64,000 nt of DNA from Acinetobacter sp. (lineage in GTDB: Bacteria > Pseudomonadota > Gammaproteobacteria > Pseudomonadales > Moraxellaceae). The stretch spans positions 1 to 64,000 of the forward strand of contig JAITLL010000018.1 of assembly GCA_031277915.1 (NCBI GenBank), written 5' to 3'. Shown piece by piece: positions 8,445-17,575 of this stretch. Both the position numbers and the translations under genes were made by a program. Within the stretch, counting starts at the first letter, position 1. Each line of letters starts with the position of its first letter. A model generated the notes under the pieces. That model saw nothing but the letters and a program-made list of their open reading frames with translations, did not search any database and was not told where the DNA came from.

Positions 8445-10412
8445 TTAGTGATGCCCTTGCGAGACTCCACCATTCCCATCTGGAAGGCTAATGCGAATAT
8501 TTTGCATCATGCCTTGATCTTCATGATCTAAAATATGGCAGTGCAATACAAAATCACCGATATAGCGTTGGTATTTGGTTCTTACAACGATTTTATAACT
8601 GGCTCCCTGTACATTTTTAACCCAAATGGTGTCTTTCCATGTACCTTTCAAACCACGATATTGGGGATCGGGAGGAGCCGATTTGTCGTAGTCATCAATA
8701 GCATTGATATCGCTGACATCTTTACCGTTAGGGTCATACACTGCCACAACTTGAAATGGGTTTACATGAATATGAAAAGGGTGACTGGCTAATTTAGAGG
8801 TAAGTATCCATTCATCGGTTTTACCTAACTCAAGAGTACGGTCAATTCGGCCCGGTTTGTATGGTTTTCCATTCACCTGAAACTGAATTGGATTAGCCTT
8901 AGTATCAATATTAAATTCTAAAAATTGTTTATACGGTGTTGCTGGTAAGTCCTGATGAGGAACAAAATGACTGAGCTTTAAATTTTGTTCTAAATCTTGA
9001 AGCACAGCAGGAAGCATATCTGGTGCAATATTGCGTGTTGCATTATTGCTTAAAGCTGTTGTTAAAGACTGAGGTGGTGAAGTGGCTTTATTGACTTGAA
9101 TAATCCCAAGTAAGCGTCTCTCTGAAAATGTGCGATCCACGTTAGCAGAGGCAGATGCCGCTTCATCAATCAAACAATAACGGCCTTCTTGCGGGAATTG
9201 CATTAAGGCATCAAAACGGTAACCCGGTTGAAAAACAGTGATTGTTTTATCCATAACCTGTTTGAGAGCTAGACCATCTGCTGCAATGATGTGTTGACTC
9301 ACAATAGGGCCAGTACAACTCTCTCGTAATAGTTTTTTCTCGCCTGTTGGGGTCAAATCAAGTTTGGAAGGTATATTTTGCATTTGGCGAACGCTCAGGT
9401 TAATACTGTCGCGGACACCAGCATGAACCATTCTCCAACGTTCGACTTGTCCTGCTATGGTTTGAGTGATGAAAGGTTGAACTTCACCATTAATGCTCGT
9501 ATAGCGCCCAGATGTTCCCCAATCACCAGGACCAAAGCCTTGATAGTCCCTAATTTCACCAATTTGATTATTTGGGCAAATATAGTTTCCACTTTGGTCA
9601 GTTTCTATTTTTCCATTAGTATCATAGCAAGCGTACTGGATTTGCTGAAAAACCAGCGTTCTTTCTTTGAAACCATAAGTGAGTAAATCGAGATCACCTG
9701 TTTTATTTGGAGTGGGTTGTCGATATCCACGAATAATTAAAGCGCCTGCCATCCCACTTGCAACTTGAATAGCAGTTGAACCATGTCGATGTGGATGATA
9801 CCAAAACGTCCCAGCCGGATGGTCGGGTGGTATATTGTATTCGTACTGGAAGTTAACACCCGGATTAATCGAAACTAAAACGTTATCGCTATTTCCAGCT
9901 GGGTTAATCCATAAACCGTGTGTATGCATATTGGTGCCATCAAAACAGTGCGGTTTATTTACATCAAAATGGTCACCAGTACAGCTTGGGTCCTTAGGAA
10001 GTTTTGTGTGTGTAATTGGGTCTATATCCAGCTGATTATTTAAAGTTGCCCGTACAGTTTCACCGGGAAAGACCTCAATAGTTGGAGCAATATAAGGTGT
10101 ATCAGGTCGTGTATTTGTGCCTTGATAGCTACGTAACATGACTTGGTCATAACGGTTTGTTGCAGGGTTCCAGAGTCTATTTATCGTTTTTTTAACGTCC
10201 CAAGTAAACAGAGCTTCATTTGAAGATTGCATTTGTGGAGCATTTGTTGATGCAGTAGTAGGGTTCGGTGCTGCAAGCAAAGCTTGATGATTACGTGCAA
10301 CAGACATTTCAGGTGGGTCTTCTAATATACGGTTAGAAGACTCATCTGCTAAGGCATACCCACTCACTAACGTTAGAGGGGTGCATAATATTAAATGAGC
10401 TATTTTCATCAT
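8445..10412 (-). CDS. Exported multicopper oxidase
   Basis: A 655-residue protein with a Sec signal peptide (cleavage near ALADE). All four copper-ligand motifs are present in order: NMHTHGLW, WYHPHRHG, HPFHIHVN and, near the C terminus, HCHILDHEDQGMM, which carries the His-Cys-His and Met pattern of the type 1 and trinuclear copper sites. It should oxidise phenols or metal ions in the periplasm with reduction of oxygen to water. The length is greater than that of CueO. It follows a tyrosinase gene by 38 bp on the same strand, so the two copper oxidases are likely co-expressed. The natural substrate is not evident. Confidence 0.85.
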   Translation of the reverse strand: MMKIAHLILCTPLTLVSGYALADESSNRILEDPPEMSVARNHQALLAAPNPTTASTNAPQMQSSNEALFTWDVKKTINRLWNPATNRYDQVMLRSYQGTNTRPDTPYIAPTIEVFPGETVRATLNNQLDIDPITHTKLPKDPSCTGDHFDVNKPHCFDGTNMHTHGLWINPAGNSDNVLVSINPGVNFQYEYNIPPDHPAGTFWYHPHRHGSTAIQVASGMAGALIIRGYRQPTPNKTGDLDLLTYGFKERTLVFQQIQYACYDTNGKIETDQSGNYICPNNQIGEIRDYQGFGPGDWGTSGRYTSINGEVQPFITQTIAGQVERWRMVHAGVRDSINLSVRQMQNIPSKLDLTPTGEKKLLRESCTGPIVSQHIIAADGLALKQVMDKTITVFQPGYRFDALMQFPQEGRYCLIDEAASASANVDRTFSERRLLGIIQVNKATSPPQSLTTALSNNATRNIAPDMLPAVLQDLEQNLKLSHFVPHQDLPATPYKQFLEFNIDTKANPIQFQVNGKPYKPGRIDRTLELGKTDEWILTSKLASHPFHIHVNPFQVVAVYDPNGKDVSDINAIDDYDKSAPPDPQYRGLKGTWKDTIWVKNVQGASYKIVVRTKYQRYIGDFVLHCHILDHEDQGMMQNIRISLPDGNGGVSQGHH

Positions 10413-10418
10413 AAATAT

Positions 10419-10438
10419 AGGCCTGAAAAATCAGGCCT
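10419..10438 (-). promoter_or_regulatory. Intercistronic hairpin between tyrosinase and multicopper oxidase genes
   Basis: Perfect 8-bp inverted repeat aggcctga / tcaggcct with a four-base loop, in the 38-bp gap between the two minus-strand genes. On the transcribed strand one arm carries the only AGG-like ribosome-site candidate for the oxidase. It could therefore tune translation or end part of the transcripts. This is inference. Confidence 0.45.
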
Positions 10439-10450
10439 CTCCCTTATTTA

Positions 10451-12013
10451 TTATTTTGAAGTTTCTAAACGAACTTGAGAAATACTCAGTCCTTGAGAAC
10501 TTACCTTTTCCTTCACTGGATTAAGCGTTAAATCGGTAGCAACAAACTGAACTTCCACGTCTTCAGCAGGTACGCCTAATTGATGAACTTGATCGCTGAC
10601 TTGATAGACTAATTGACCCATAGCACCATTACTCGCATGCCCGCCGTGGCTATGATCTGACACACCGAAATAGTTAATTGTGGCAACATAAATTTTTTGT
10701 TCAGGTTTATTTTTAGGAGATAAATAAATCTTATAAGTCAGATTTGGATTACCCACCATTTGTACATCATCTAAGATTAAATAAGTTTGTCCTGATGAAA
10801 GTGTCATTCGAGAAAGTGGACTAGCACTTTTTAAGGAAGTTGCGGTTTGAGGTGCTAAAGCTACTTTTTGACTTACACCCATCAGTTGAATGGTTTTATT
10901 ACTGCTGACTGGTTTATGAACCTTTTTAAATAGATTTACTTTTCCTGCTTGACTACTCATAACAGTTCCTTGAACTTTACAAGCGTTTTCATTGGTATAG
11001 CGCACTGGAATTTTACCAGGGGTAAATACATCAGCAATGGTCATGGTGACTTTATTGCCGTTTTCATCTGCAAAGGTATATCGAGTGTTATACCAGCTAT
11101 CTGGCATACCTAAGTTTTTCTTTGCCCACTCAAGTGTAATGGGTTGCCCGTTGGCTTTTTTATTTAACCAGCATTGCCACAAGCGGTCTATATTGGCATG
11201 GTGCATATAAAATACAGGGTCTAAACCTGCAATTGGTACAAATCCCATATCTGGCAGCACACAGTTTCCACCCACCGCACAGTGCATTACACCATGGGGT
11301 TGTTGCTCTAATTCTAAAGAGAATGCTCGGAATTCATTCCATTTAAATGCTTGGGCTGCGCTGGCACTATCTGGATCTATAGGACTGATATATTCATTTA
11401 AACCAGGGGTACGAAACTGGTCATATAAACTACCTGTTTGTTTGCCTCGGACCAATTGAGGCAGAGCTAAGCCTTTACCATCAGCTGCTTTTTCTTGGTA
11501 ATAGTCCCAGTAAGGAAGTGAATAATCTTGCCCAACATATTTACGTACTGTTCGCTCATAAAAATAAAGCATCATACGGTGCCAAGGTAAGAAGTTTAGA
11601 TTGTCATAAGTTGGAGTGCTATGTTGGCACGTACCCCACACCTCGTCAGTAAAGCCATCTTTTGGGACTATGGAGTTTTGCATATGTTTATAGTAACTAT
11701 CACATAATGCTTTACCATTTTCTTTTAAACAATCTGGCATACGCTTATTAATATAAGCTTGCTTATCAGTTGCATTTGGACCAGTGCCAAAATAGCCGTG
11801 TGTATTGGCCCAATAGTTAAAGCTTGTACGAAACTCCGGAGATAATGGATTGGCATTATTATTTGCTCGCATTTTTTCCAGACCTTTTTGTAGTGCACTT
11901 ACTTTGGCTGGGTCTTTTGCAAACTCCGTGGCACTCATTCGTAGCGAGTCAGCATGTGTTGCGAAGCTCATGCCAAATAAGAGAGTACCCAAAATATAAT
12001 AATTTCTCTTCAT
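10451..12013 (-). CDS. Exported tyrosinase-family copper oxidase
   Basis: A 520-residue protein with a signal peptide (MKRNYYILGTLLFGMSFATHADS). The CuA region is around residues 125-165 (CQHS, then LNFLPWHRMMLYFYERTVR). The CuB region is around 240-290, with MHCAVGG and GLDPVFYMHHANIDRLWQCW. These are the hallmark histidines of type 3 copper tyrosinases and polyphenol oxidases. A C-terminal domain of about 200 residues with beta-rich and His/Gly features (HSHGGHASNGAMG) may act as a lid or copper-loading domain. The expected reaction is hydroxylation and/or oxidation of phenols to quinones outside the cytoplasm. It is the first gene of a two-gene unit with the multicopper oxidase. Confidence 0.85.
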   Translation of the reverse strand: MKRNYYILGTLLFGMSFATHADSLRMSATEFAKDPAKVSALQKGLEKMRANNNANPLSPEFRTSFNYWANTHGYFGTGPNATDKQAYINKRMPDCLKENGKALCDSYYKHMQNSIVPKDGFTDEVWGTCQHSTPTYDNLNFLPWHRMMLYFYERTVRKYVGQDYSLPYWDYYQEKAADGKGLALPQLVRGKQTGSLYDQFRTPGLNEYISPIDPDSASAAQAFKWNEFRAFSLELEQQPHGVMHCAVGGNCVLPDMGFVPIAGLDPVFYMHHANIDRLWQCWLNKKANGQPITLEWAKKNLGMPDSWYNTRYTFADENGNKVTMTIADVFTPGKIPVRYTNENACKVQGTVMSSQAGKVNLFKKVHKPVSSNKTIQLMGVSQKVALAPQTATSLKSASPLSRMTLSSGQTYLILDDVQMVGNPNLTYKIYLSPKNKPEQKIYVATINYFGVSDHSHGGHASNGAMGQLVYQVSDQVHQLGVPAEDVEVQFVATDLTLNPVKEKVSSQGLSISQVRLETSK

Positions 12014-12416
12014 GATTTAAAATCCTTGTCGTGTTTAATATTCTTATAGTTAGTAAGTTATTTGTAGTATGTGGAATTTTCCAAATAACTGGATAATTCT
12101 TATACATCAATCTAGCACATAAAATAGTTTCTATTAAAGGTTTATATTCAATATTAGCTTTAGATTAGATTAATTTAATTTTTAAAGTCGTAATTTTTTA
12201 GAAAAACTTAATTTTGTGATTTTAAATAAAATCTTGTTTTATTAATAATTTTATTTTTAAAGAATAAATTTAAAATAAAAAACAATTATATTTTTGAGTA
12301 ATGTGTTTTGTTTTTTACTTTTTATGATTCTTGGTTGTCATTAGTTTATTTTAATTAAATTTAAGTATTGAATGCTTGTCTGCATCACAAAATTTGATTT
12401 GAAATTTATAACGGTC
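12014..12416. other. Intergenic region upstream of the tyrosinase gene
   Basis: About 400 bp of very AT-rich DNA. It must hold the promoter of the tyrosinase-oxidase unit. Near the gene there is a 9-bp inverted repeat (agttatttg at 12056-12064, caaataact at 12082-12090) enclosing ggaattttcc, a possible operator. I see no gene in the rest. Confidence 0.5.
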
Positions 12417-13196
12417 TTAATCGTGAGTATGAAATCTTTTTTGAAAATGGGTAGGTGGATAGCCCATAATTTTACTGAACATTGCTGTAAAAGCCGCTGA
12501 GTGTTCATAACCTAAACTAAAGGCAATTTCCGTAATTGAGATATTTTCTTTTAATGCATTTAAAGCATAAATGATGCACACCCGATTACGCCAAGCTTGA
12601 AAGGACATGCCTGTTTCTGACTTAAACCAGCGGTGAAAAGTCCGTTCACTTTTATTGTGGTCATGTGCCCAGTCTTTAGGACTGCTATGAATATCGGGAT
12701 GCTCCATAAACTTTGCACACTGTTTAGAGAGTAATGTGTTGTGAGGCAGAGGAATAAATAGAGGCAGGGCTGGTGCAACTTCTAATTCATATAACAATAA
12801 ATCGATAAGAGCGCCGTCACGGCCTGTGCATTGGTAGTCCACAGGTAGCTGATTTGCCTGAATGAGTAGTTGATGCAGTAACGGTGAAACTTGTATGACT
12901 TCGCAATATGTTGCCTGTCTTGGTGCATTATCTGCTTCTATGTACAAACTATAAGTACTGACTTTAGATAGCCATACCCGATGTGGTTTACCTGCGGGTA
13001 TCCAAACACCGCTGTAGGGTAACACGAGCCATTGGCCATCTTCGGTTTCAACTTTCATCACTCCTTCGGGTGCATATAAAAACTGGGCACGGCGATGGCT
13101 ATGCGTATCTAACAAAGTATCCGCAGGATAGTCTGATCCTAACGCTAGAACTACTTGCGGTAGATGGTCTACATCATTAATCGGAATATTACGCAT
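12417..13196 (-). CDS. AraC family regulator with N-terminal cupin
   Basis: A 259-residue protein. The N-terminal cupin-like sensor (about 20-120: DTHSHRRAQFLYAPEG, WIPAGKPHRVWL) is followed by a C-terminal AraC-type double helix-turn-helix (about 160-255: SERTFHRWFKSETGMSFQAW, ITEIAFSLGYEHSAAFTAMF). It is divergent from the TauE/SafE-type gene at 13295 with about 100 bp between them, so that exporter is its likely target. It ends 404 bp downstream of the tyrosinase start on the same strand and is not obviously co-transcribed with it. Confidence 0.8.
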   Translation of the reverse strand: MRNIPINDVDHLPQVVLALGSDYPADTLLDTHSHRRAQFLYAPEGVMKVETEDGQWLVLPYSGVWIPAGKPHRVWLSKVSTYSLYIEADNAPRQATYCEVIQVSPLLHQLLIQANQLPVDYQCTGRDGALIDLLLYELEVAPALPLFIPLPHNTLLSKQCAKFMEHPDIHSSPKDWAHDHNKSERTFHRWFKSETGMSFQAWRNRVCIIYALNALKENISITEIAFSLGYEHSAAFTAMFSKIMGYPPTHFQKRFHTHD

Positions 13197-13294
13197 ATAT
13201 TTTTGGCTGAAATTAATAAAAATATGGCTTTTCTACGTTAGTTTGCCATAGGGCTATTTTATATCATGCCTCTATAAACGTAAGGAAGATGATC

Positions 13295-14104
13295 ATGCTA
13301 TATGAGCTATTTTTATTTGGACTACTTTCAGGCATAACCACTTGGTTATTTGGTTTTGGCGGCGGTTTTGTTGCTGTACCTTTGCTTTATACCATCATTA
13401 TTCAAAAGTGGAGCAATGAAAGCAGTGTCGGCATACATGCTATGCAAATCGCCGTAGCCACATCAGCCTTCGTCATGCTCTGTTCGGCTGCTTTTGCAAC
13501 CTTTCGGCACTATCGTTCGGGACATATAGATTGGCAAAAGATCCGCTTTTTATGGGGTGGTATCGCATTTGGCGGAATAGTCGGTGCGGTAATGGCCTCA
13601 TTGTTTAATGGAAATTGGCTTCGCTGGATATTTATGGGCTATGTGTTCATAACGATTATTGATTGTTATTACAGACCAGGGTTTATGGTGACATCAAGGC
13701 AACAGCAAAACTATGGGCAGAACAGCGAACTTATTAAAGGTGGAGTTATCGGCTGGGTTGCAGCACTTTTAGGGGTTGGAGGAAGTGTCATGACGGTTCC
13801 TTTATTACGGCGGCGGGGGTGTTCTATGGCTGAGGCCGCGGCTATTGCAAACATTCTCACGCTGCCTTTGTCTTTAACTGCAACGCTGACCTATTGTGTA
13901 TTGTCACTTTGGCAATCTACATGGGCACCCAACGGATTTATCGGTCTAATCTGGTTTGAAGCTGCTTTATTCTTGGTTGCTGGAACATGGATCGGACTAT
14001 ATTTTTCAGAAAAATTTATTTCAAAACTACCTGATTTATGGCGGGCAAAGTTGTATCCATTACTTTTGATGATGGTGTTAATTGTCATGATTTTTGTAAA
14101 TTAA
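13295..14104 (+). CDS. TauE/SafE family (YfcA-like) membrane exporter
   Basis: About 269 residues from the ATG at 13295. That start is preferred over 13289 because the ribosome site aaggaag abuts 13289 but is well spaced from 13295. The protein is hydrophobic with about 8 membrane segments and two internal copies of the family Gly-rich motif: GFGGGFVAVPLL near the N terminus and GVGGSVMTVPLL near the middle. The family exports sulfite or organosulfonates, or takes up small anions. It is divergent from an AraC regulator that probably controls it. Confidence 0.8.
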   Translation: MLYELFLFGLLSGITTWLFGFGGGFVAVPLLYTIIIQKWSNESSVGIHAMQIAVATSAFVMLCSAAFATFRHYRSGHIDWQKIRFLWGGIAFGGIVGAVMASLFNGNWLRWIFMGYVFITIIDCYYRPGFMVTSRQQQNYGQNSELIKGGVIGWVAALLGVGGSVMTVPLLRRRGCSMAEAAAIANILTLPLSLTATLTYCVLSLWQSTWAPNGFIGLIWFEAALFLVAGTWIGLYFSEKFISKLPDLWRAKLYPLLLMMVLIVMIFVN

Positions 14105-14221
14105 ATTTTTATTTCAATTATTTGAAGAATAATTTCTCTTAAATATCGAATCTCTAAATGCTCTAAAACTGCAAATTTTATGTCTTAAATGGCTTTGGAA
14201 AAAGTTTGAAAAATAGACTTG

Positions 14222-14254
14222 AAATATATAGTGGCTTTATGCCACTATATATTT
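14222..14254. promoter_or_regulatory. Perfect inverted repeat upstream of the NAD salvage operon
   Basis: Arms aaatatatagtggc and gccactatatattt (14 bp each, perfect) flank tttat. The repeat ends 32 bp before the start at 14286. The TATAGTG-type arms, together with an NrtR-like Nudix regulator gene in the same cluster, suggest it is that regulator's operator. It could alternatively form an RNA hairpin. Confidence 0.65.
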
Positions 14255-14285
14255 ATCGAAGGTCATCAGACAAAAAGAGGATGAT

Positions 14286-15170
14286 ATGGCTATCCAGCTT
14301 TTAGATGCGGTAAGAAAAGAAGTTCCAGTGAAATTTACGCAGTTTTCTGGTGGCGAGCGTCATGTTCAACTTGATGAGAAAACTTTGAGCTTACTAGCTG
14401 GCAACGTAGTGGTTCGCGCACAAATGACCTCAAGTCACGATGTGATGGACTATTTACTACTTGAAAATATATTGCTGAATCAGGGTTTAACCATTGACCT
14501 AGAAATTCCGTATTTTCCATATGCACGCCAAGACCGTATTTGTGCAGTGGGCCAAGCGTTTTCACTCGATGTTATGACTAAGTTGCTTAACATCAATGCA
14601 GATAAAAAAGCGGGCAAACAAGGCAAAGTGACTGTTTGGGACTGCCATAGTGAAGTAACAACAGCATTACTTGCTGCCAATACGTCTTTTAGTGAAGTTG
14701 TAAATGTGAGTTCAGTCGAGATTATCAAAAAGAGTGAAGCGCTGAGTACACTGCTAAAAGATGAAAAAACCGTGCTGATTTGCCCAGACAAAGGTGCAAA
14801 AGCACGTACACAAATGGTTGCAGACGCTTTTAATGTTGAGCGCAAACAACCTGTCACTATTGTTCAGTGTGATAAAAAACGTGATCCAGTGACTGGCAAA
14901 ATTTTGGGTACGCATGTACATGCTGCTGATTTATCAGGCCTAACAGCCGTCATTACCGATGATATTTGCGACGGCGGTGCGACTTTTATTGGTATTGCCA
15001 AAGAACTCCGTCGCCTCAATTGCCACAAGGTCGTTCTATATGTGACACACGGTATTTTTAGTAAAGGAATAGCGGTTTTTGATGGACTGCTTGACCAACT
15101 ATTTACCTCGGACAGCTTTCCACAACAACCATCAAACAAAATTTCAGTAATTGCTTTTGCAGCAGAATAA
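14286..15170 (+). CDS. Ribose-phosphate pyrophosphokinase-like protein (PRPP supply for NadV)
   Basis: A 294-residue protein, a little shorter than housekeeping Prs (about 315). It has the PRPP-synthetase/phosphoribosyltransferase loop VITDDICDGGATFIG, the conserved YFPYARQDR segment (ATP/ribose-5-phosphate region) and ICPDKGAKAR. It is expected to make PRPP from ribose 5-phosphate and ATP. It lies 11 bp upstream of nadV, whose enzyme consumes PRPP, so it looks like a dedicated paralogue within the NAD salvage operon rather than the main prs gene. Confidence 0.85.
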   Translation: MAIQLLDAVRKEVPVKFTQFSGGERHVQLDEKTLSLLAGNVVVRAQMTSSHDVMDYLLLENILLNQGLTIDLEIPYFPYARQDRICAVGQAFSLDVMTKLLNINADKKAGKQGKVTVWDCHSEVTTALLAANTSFSEVVNVSSVEIIKKSEALSTLLKDEKTVLICPDKGAKARTQMVADAFNVERKQPVTIVQCDKKRDPVTGKILGTHVHAADLSGLTAVITDDICDGGATFIGIAKELRRLNCHKVVLYVTHGIFSKGIAVFDGLLDQLFTSDSFPQQPSNKISVIAFAAE

Positions 15171-15181
15171 AGAGAACAAAG

Positions 15182-16675
15182 ATGACTATTAAACTTAATC
15201 CATTAAACGCTATCGATTTTTATAAAGCTGATCACAGACGTCAGTATCCGGCAGGTACGGAGTACGTCTACGCAAACTTTACACCGCGTTCATCTCGACT
15301 TGCTAAAATGTTGCCTGACTTTGACGATAAAGTTGTGTTCTTTGGGCTTCAGGGTTTTATCAAACACTTTTTAATCGACACGTGGAATGAAGGCTTTTTC
15401 AAACAGCCTAAAGATAAAGTGGTGGCTACATATAAACGCCGTATGGATAGTTCATTAGGTGAAGGCGCTGTACCGGTCGATCACATTGAAGCATTACACG
15501 ACTTGGGATATTTACCATTACGCATTAAAGCATTGCCAGAAGGTAGCCGCGTCAATATGCGTGTACCTGTACTTACAGTAATTAATACCGCCCCGCGGTT
15601 CTTTTGGTTAACGAATTATATTGAAACCGTGTTAAGTGCTGAGCTTTGGAAAAGCTGCACTACCGCCACAATTGCCTACGAGTACAAACGCTTATTAACT
15701 CAATATGCTGTAAAAACTGGCGCACCACTCGATTTTGTACCAGTGCAAGGACACGATTTTAGTAGTCGTGGTATGAGCGGAATTTATGATGCGGCGCAAT
15801 CAGGTGTAGGGCACTTGACCAGTTTTATTGGAACAGATTCGGTTGCTTCAATCGACTACGCAGAAGAATATTACAATGCAACTGGTGTGATTGGTGTATC
15901 TGTACCTGCAACCGAACACAGTGTGATGTGTATGGGTACAGAAAACAGTGAGCTAGAAACCTTTAAGCGTTTAATCTCTGAGCTTTATCCATCTGGTGTG
16001 GTTAGTGTTGTGTCTGATACTTGGGACTTTTGGAGAGTGATTACCGAGTTTACAGTGGCTTTAAAACCTGAAATTTTAGCAAGAAAACCCAATGCTTTAG
16101 GCTTGGCGAAATTGGTTTTCCGTCCAGACTCTGGTGACCCAGTTAAAATTATTTGTGGTGACCCAGATGCCAAAGTTGGCAGCCCAGCGTATAAAGGCGC
16201 AGTTGAATGTTTATGGGAAGTGTTTGGCGGTACAACAACTGAGCAAGGCTATAAAGTACTGAATGAACGTGTCGGTTTAATTTATGGTGACTCGATTACC
16301 CTAGACCGTGCACAGCGCATTTTGGAAGGGTTAGAAGCCAAAGGCTTTGCTTCAAACAACTTGGTGTTTGGTATAGGTAGTTTTACCTATAACTACTTAA
16401 CTCGCGATACCTTTGGGTTTGCTGTAAAAGCAACTTGGGGACAGGTAAATGGAGTAGGCCGCGAGTTGTTTAAAGACCCGATTACAGACTCAGGAGTAAA
16501 AAAATCTGCGAAAGGTCTATTACGTATCGAAGAAAGTGAAAATGGTTTTACCTTGTTTGATGAGCAAACAGCCGAACAAGAACAAGGCGGCGCACTAAAA
16601 ACAGTCTTTGAAAATGGTAAACTTCAATATGAGTGTACTCTGGATCAAATTCGTGAGCGTTTATCCGTCGTATAA
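15182..16675 (+). CDS. nadV: Nicotinamide phosphoribosyltransferase (NadV/NAMPT type)
   Basis: A 497-residue protein with the full-length NAMPT architecture: N-terminal NPLNAIDFYKADHRRQYP, HDFSSRGMSG, VPATEHSVMCMG, FRPDSGDPVKI, LIYGDSITLDRAQ, and the phosphate-binding region GIGSFTYNYLTRDTFG. It joins nicotinamide with PRPP to give NMN, the first step of a salvage route to NAD. Position immediately after a PRPP synthetase-like gene, and before a Nudix-derived regulator, fits the known Acinetobacter NMN pathway. Confidence 0.92.
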   Translation: MTIKLNPLNAIDFYKADHRRQYPAGTEYVYANFTPRSSRLAKMLPDFDDKVVFFGLQGFIKHFLIDTWNEGFFKQPKDKVVATYKRRMDSSLGEGAVPVDHIEALHDLGYLPLRIKALPEGSRVNMRVPVLTVINTAPRFFWLTNYIETVLSAELWKSCTTATIAYEYKRLLTQYAVKTGAPLDFVPVQGHDFSSRGMSGIYDAAQSGVGHLTSFIGTDSVASIDYAEEYYNATGVIGVSVPATEHSVMCMGTENSELETFKRLISELYPSGVVSVVSDTWDFWRVITEFTVALKPEILARKPNALGLAKLVFRPDSGDPVKIICGDPDAKVGSPAYKGAVECLWEVFGGTTTEQGYKVLNERVGLIYGDSITLDRAQRILEGLEAKGFASNNLVFGIGSFTYNYLTRDTFGFAVKATWGQVNGVGRELFKDPITDSGVKKSAKGLLRIEESENGFTLFDEQTAEQEQGGALKTVFENGKLQYECTLDQIRERLSVV

Positions 16676-16684
16676 CTGAGTTTA

Positions 16685-16714
16685 GATGAGTCGTTACATG
16701 GGTATCGGCTCATC
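16685..16714 (+). terminator. Terminator-like hairpin after nadV
   Basis: The 9-bp stem gatgagtcg / cggctcatc (one G-U pair) is followed by attttt. It lies between nadV and the Nudix regulator gene and probably lowers read-through. Confidence 0.55.
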
Positions 16715-16735
16715 ATTTTTATCAAGAGGCTGAAC

Positions 16736-17503
16736 GTGACTATTCAAACTGAACAAGAATTCCTTGCCAGTTATGATCGCCGAGATTATGACGCACCTTT
16801 ACTCACTGTAGATATGGCTATTTTCTCGGTATTTAATGGTCAGTTGCAGGTACTACTCATTAAGCGACCAAACTTTCCAGCCAAAGACCAATGGGCTTTA
16901 CCGGGTGGTTTTGCCGATTTAACCCACGATCAAGACTTGATGGCTACGGCGTATCGTAAGCTAGTCGAAAAAACAGGGATTGCTTCACCTTACTTGGAAC
17001 AAGTTGCCTCTGTTGGCAATGCCAAACGTGACCCACGTGGTTGGGCAGTGACTATTTTGTATTTTGCTTTAATCGATTTCAACGCCTATCAGCAACAAGC
17101 TTTGGCTGAATACAGTGAATGGGTGCCAGTGACAAAAGCACAAGAATTAGTATTGGCGTTTGATCACAATAAATTGCTTAACTTGGCATTAGAGCGCTTA
17201 ACCAATAAAACTCGTTATACCGCATTACCAGCCAGCCTTATGCCTGAATTATTTACGCTGACCGAGCTACAAACCATTTATGAAATTATTCTTGGACAAT
17301 CTTTAGATAAAAAAGCGTTTAGACGCCGTGTGACAGAAGCAGGTGCAGTGGAAGAAACCAACCACAGTAAAGTTGTAGGGAAACGCCCAGCTCAGCTTTA
17401 CCGTTATGCACTCGATTCTTTCGACTTTATATTTCCTCGTTCACTCGAGTTACCTAGAAATAAAGAGGGCGAAGATAAGCAAAACATTGAGCTTTCTAAC
17501 TAG
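16736..17503 (+). CDS. Nudix-derived transcriptional regulator (NrtR/NadQ-like)
   Basis: A 255-residue protein from a GTG start preceded by aagaggc. The N-terminal Nudix-like domain (about 20-150) has a degenerate Nudix box, ALPGGFADLTHDQDLMATAY then RKLVEKTG. Some catalytic acidic positions are replaced (RK and EK where active enzymes have RE and EE). The C-terminal half carries a winged-helix region (LTELQTIYEIILGQSLDKKA, FRRRVTEAGAVEE) and ends with the NrtR-like RPAQLYRY motif. Regulators of this type bind NAD metabolites and repress NAD salvage genes. The 14-bp inverted repeat at 14222 is a candidate target. A simple Nudix hydrolase is less likely given the winged helix. Confidence 0.8.
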   Translation: MTIQTEQEFLASYDRRDYDAPLLTVDMAIFSVFNGQLQVLLIKRPNFPAKDQWALPGGFADLTHDQDLMATAYRKLVEKTGIASPYLEQVASVGNAKRDPRGWAVTILYFALIDFNAYQQQALAEYSEWVPVTKAQELVLAFDHNKLLNLALERLTNKTRYTALPASLMPELFTLTELQTIYEIILGQSLDKKAFRRRVTEAGAVEETNHSKVVGKRPAQLYRYALDSFDFIFPRSLELPRNKEGEDKQNIELSN

Positions 17504-17575
17504 CGCATATTGATGCACTTTGATTTATAATACCGCGCTTATGATTGATGTCATGTTTTGATCAGCACGTTGCCT

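Noticed and set aside
14480-14857. 125-residue antisense frame inside the PRPP synthetase-like gene
   Set aside because: It is a shadow of a conserved enzyme gene, with no ribosome site and no recognisable composition.
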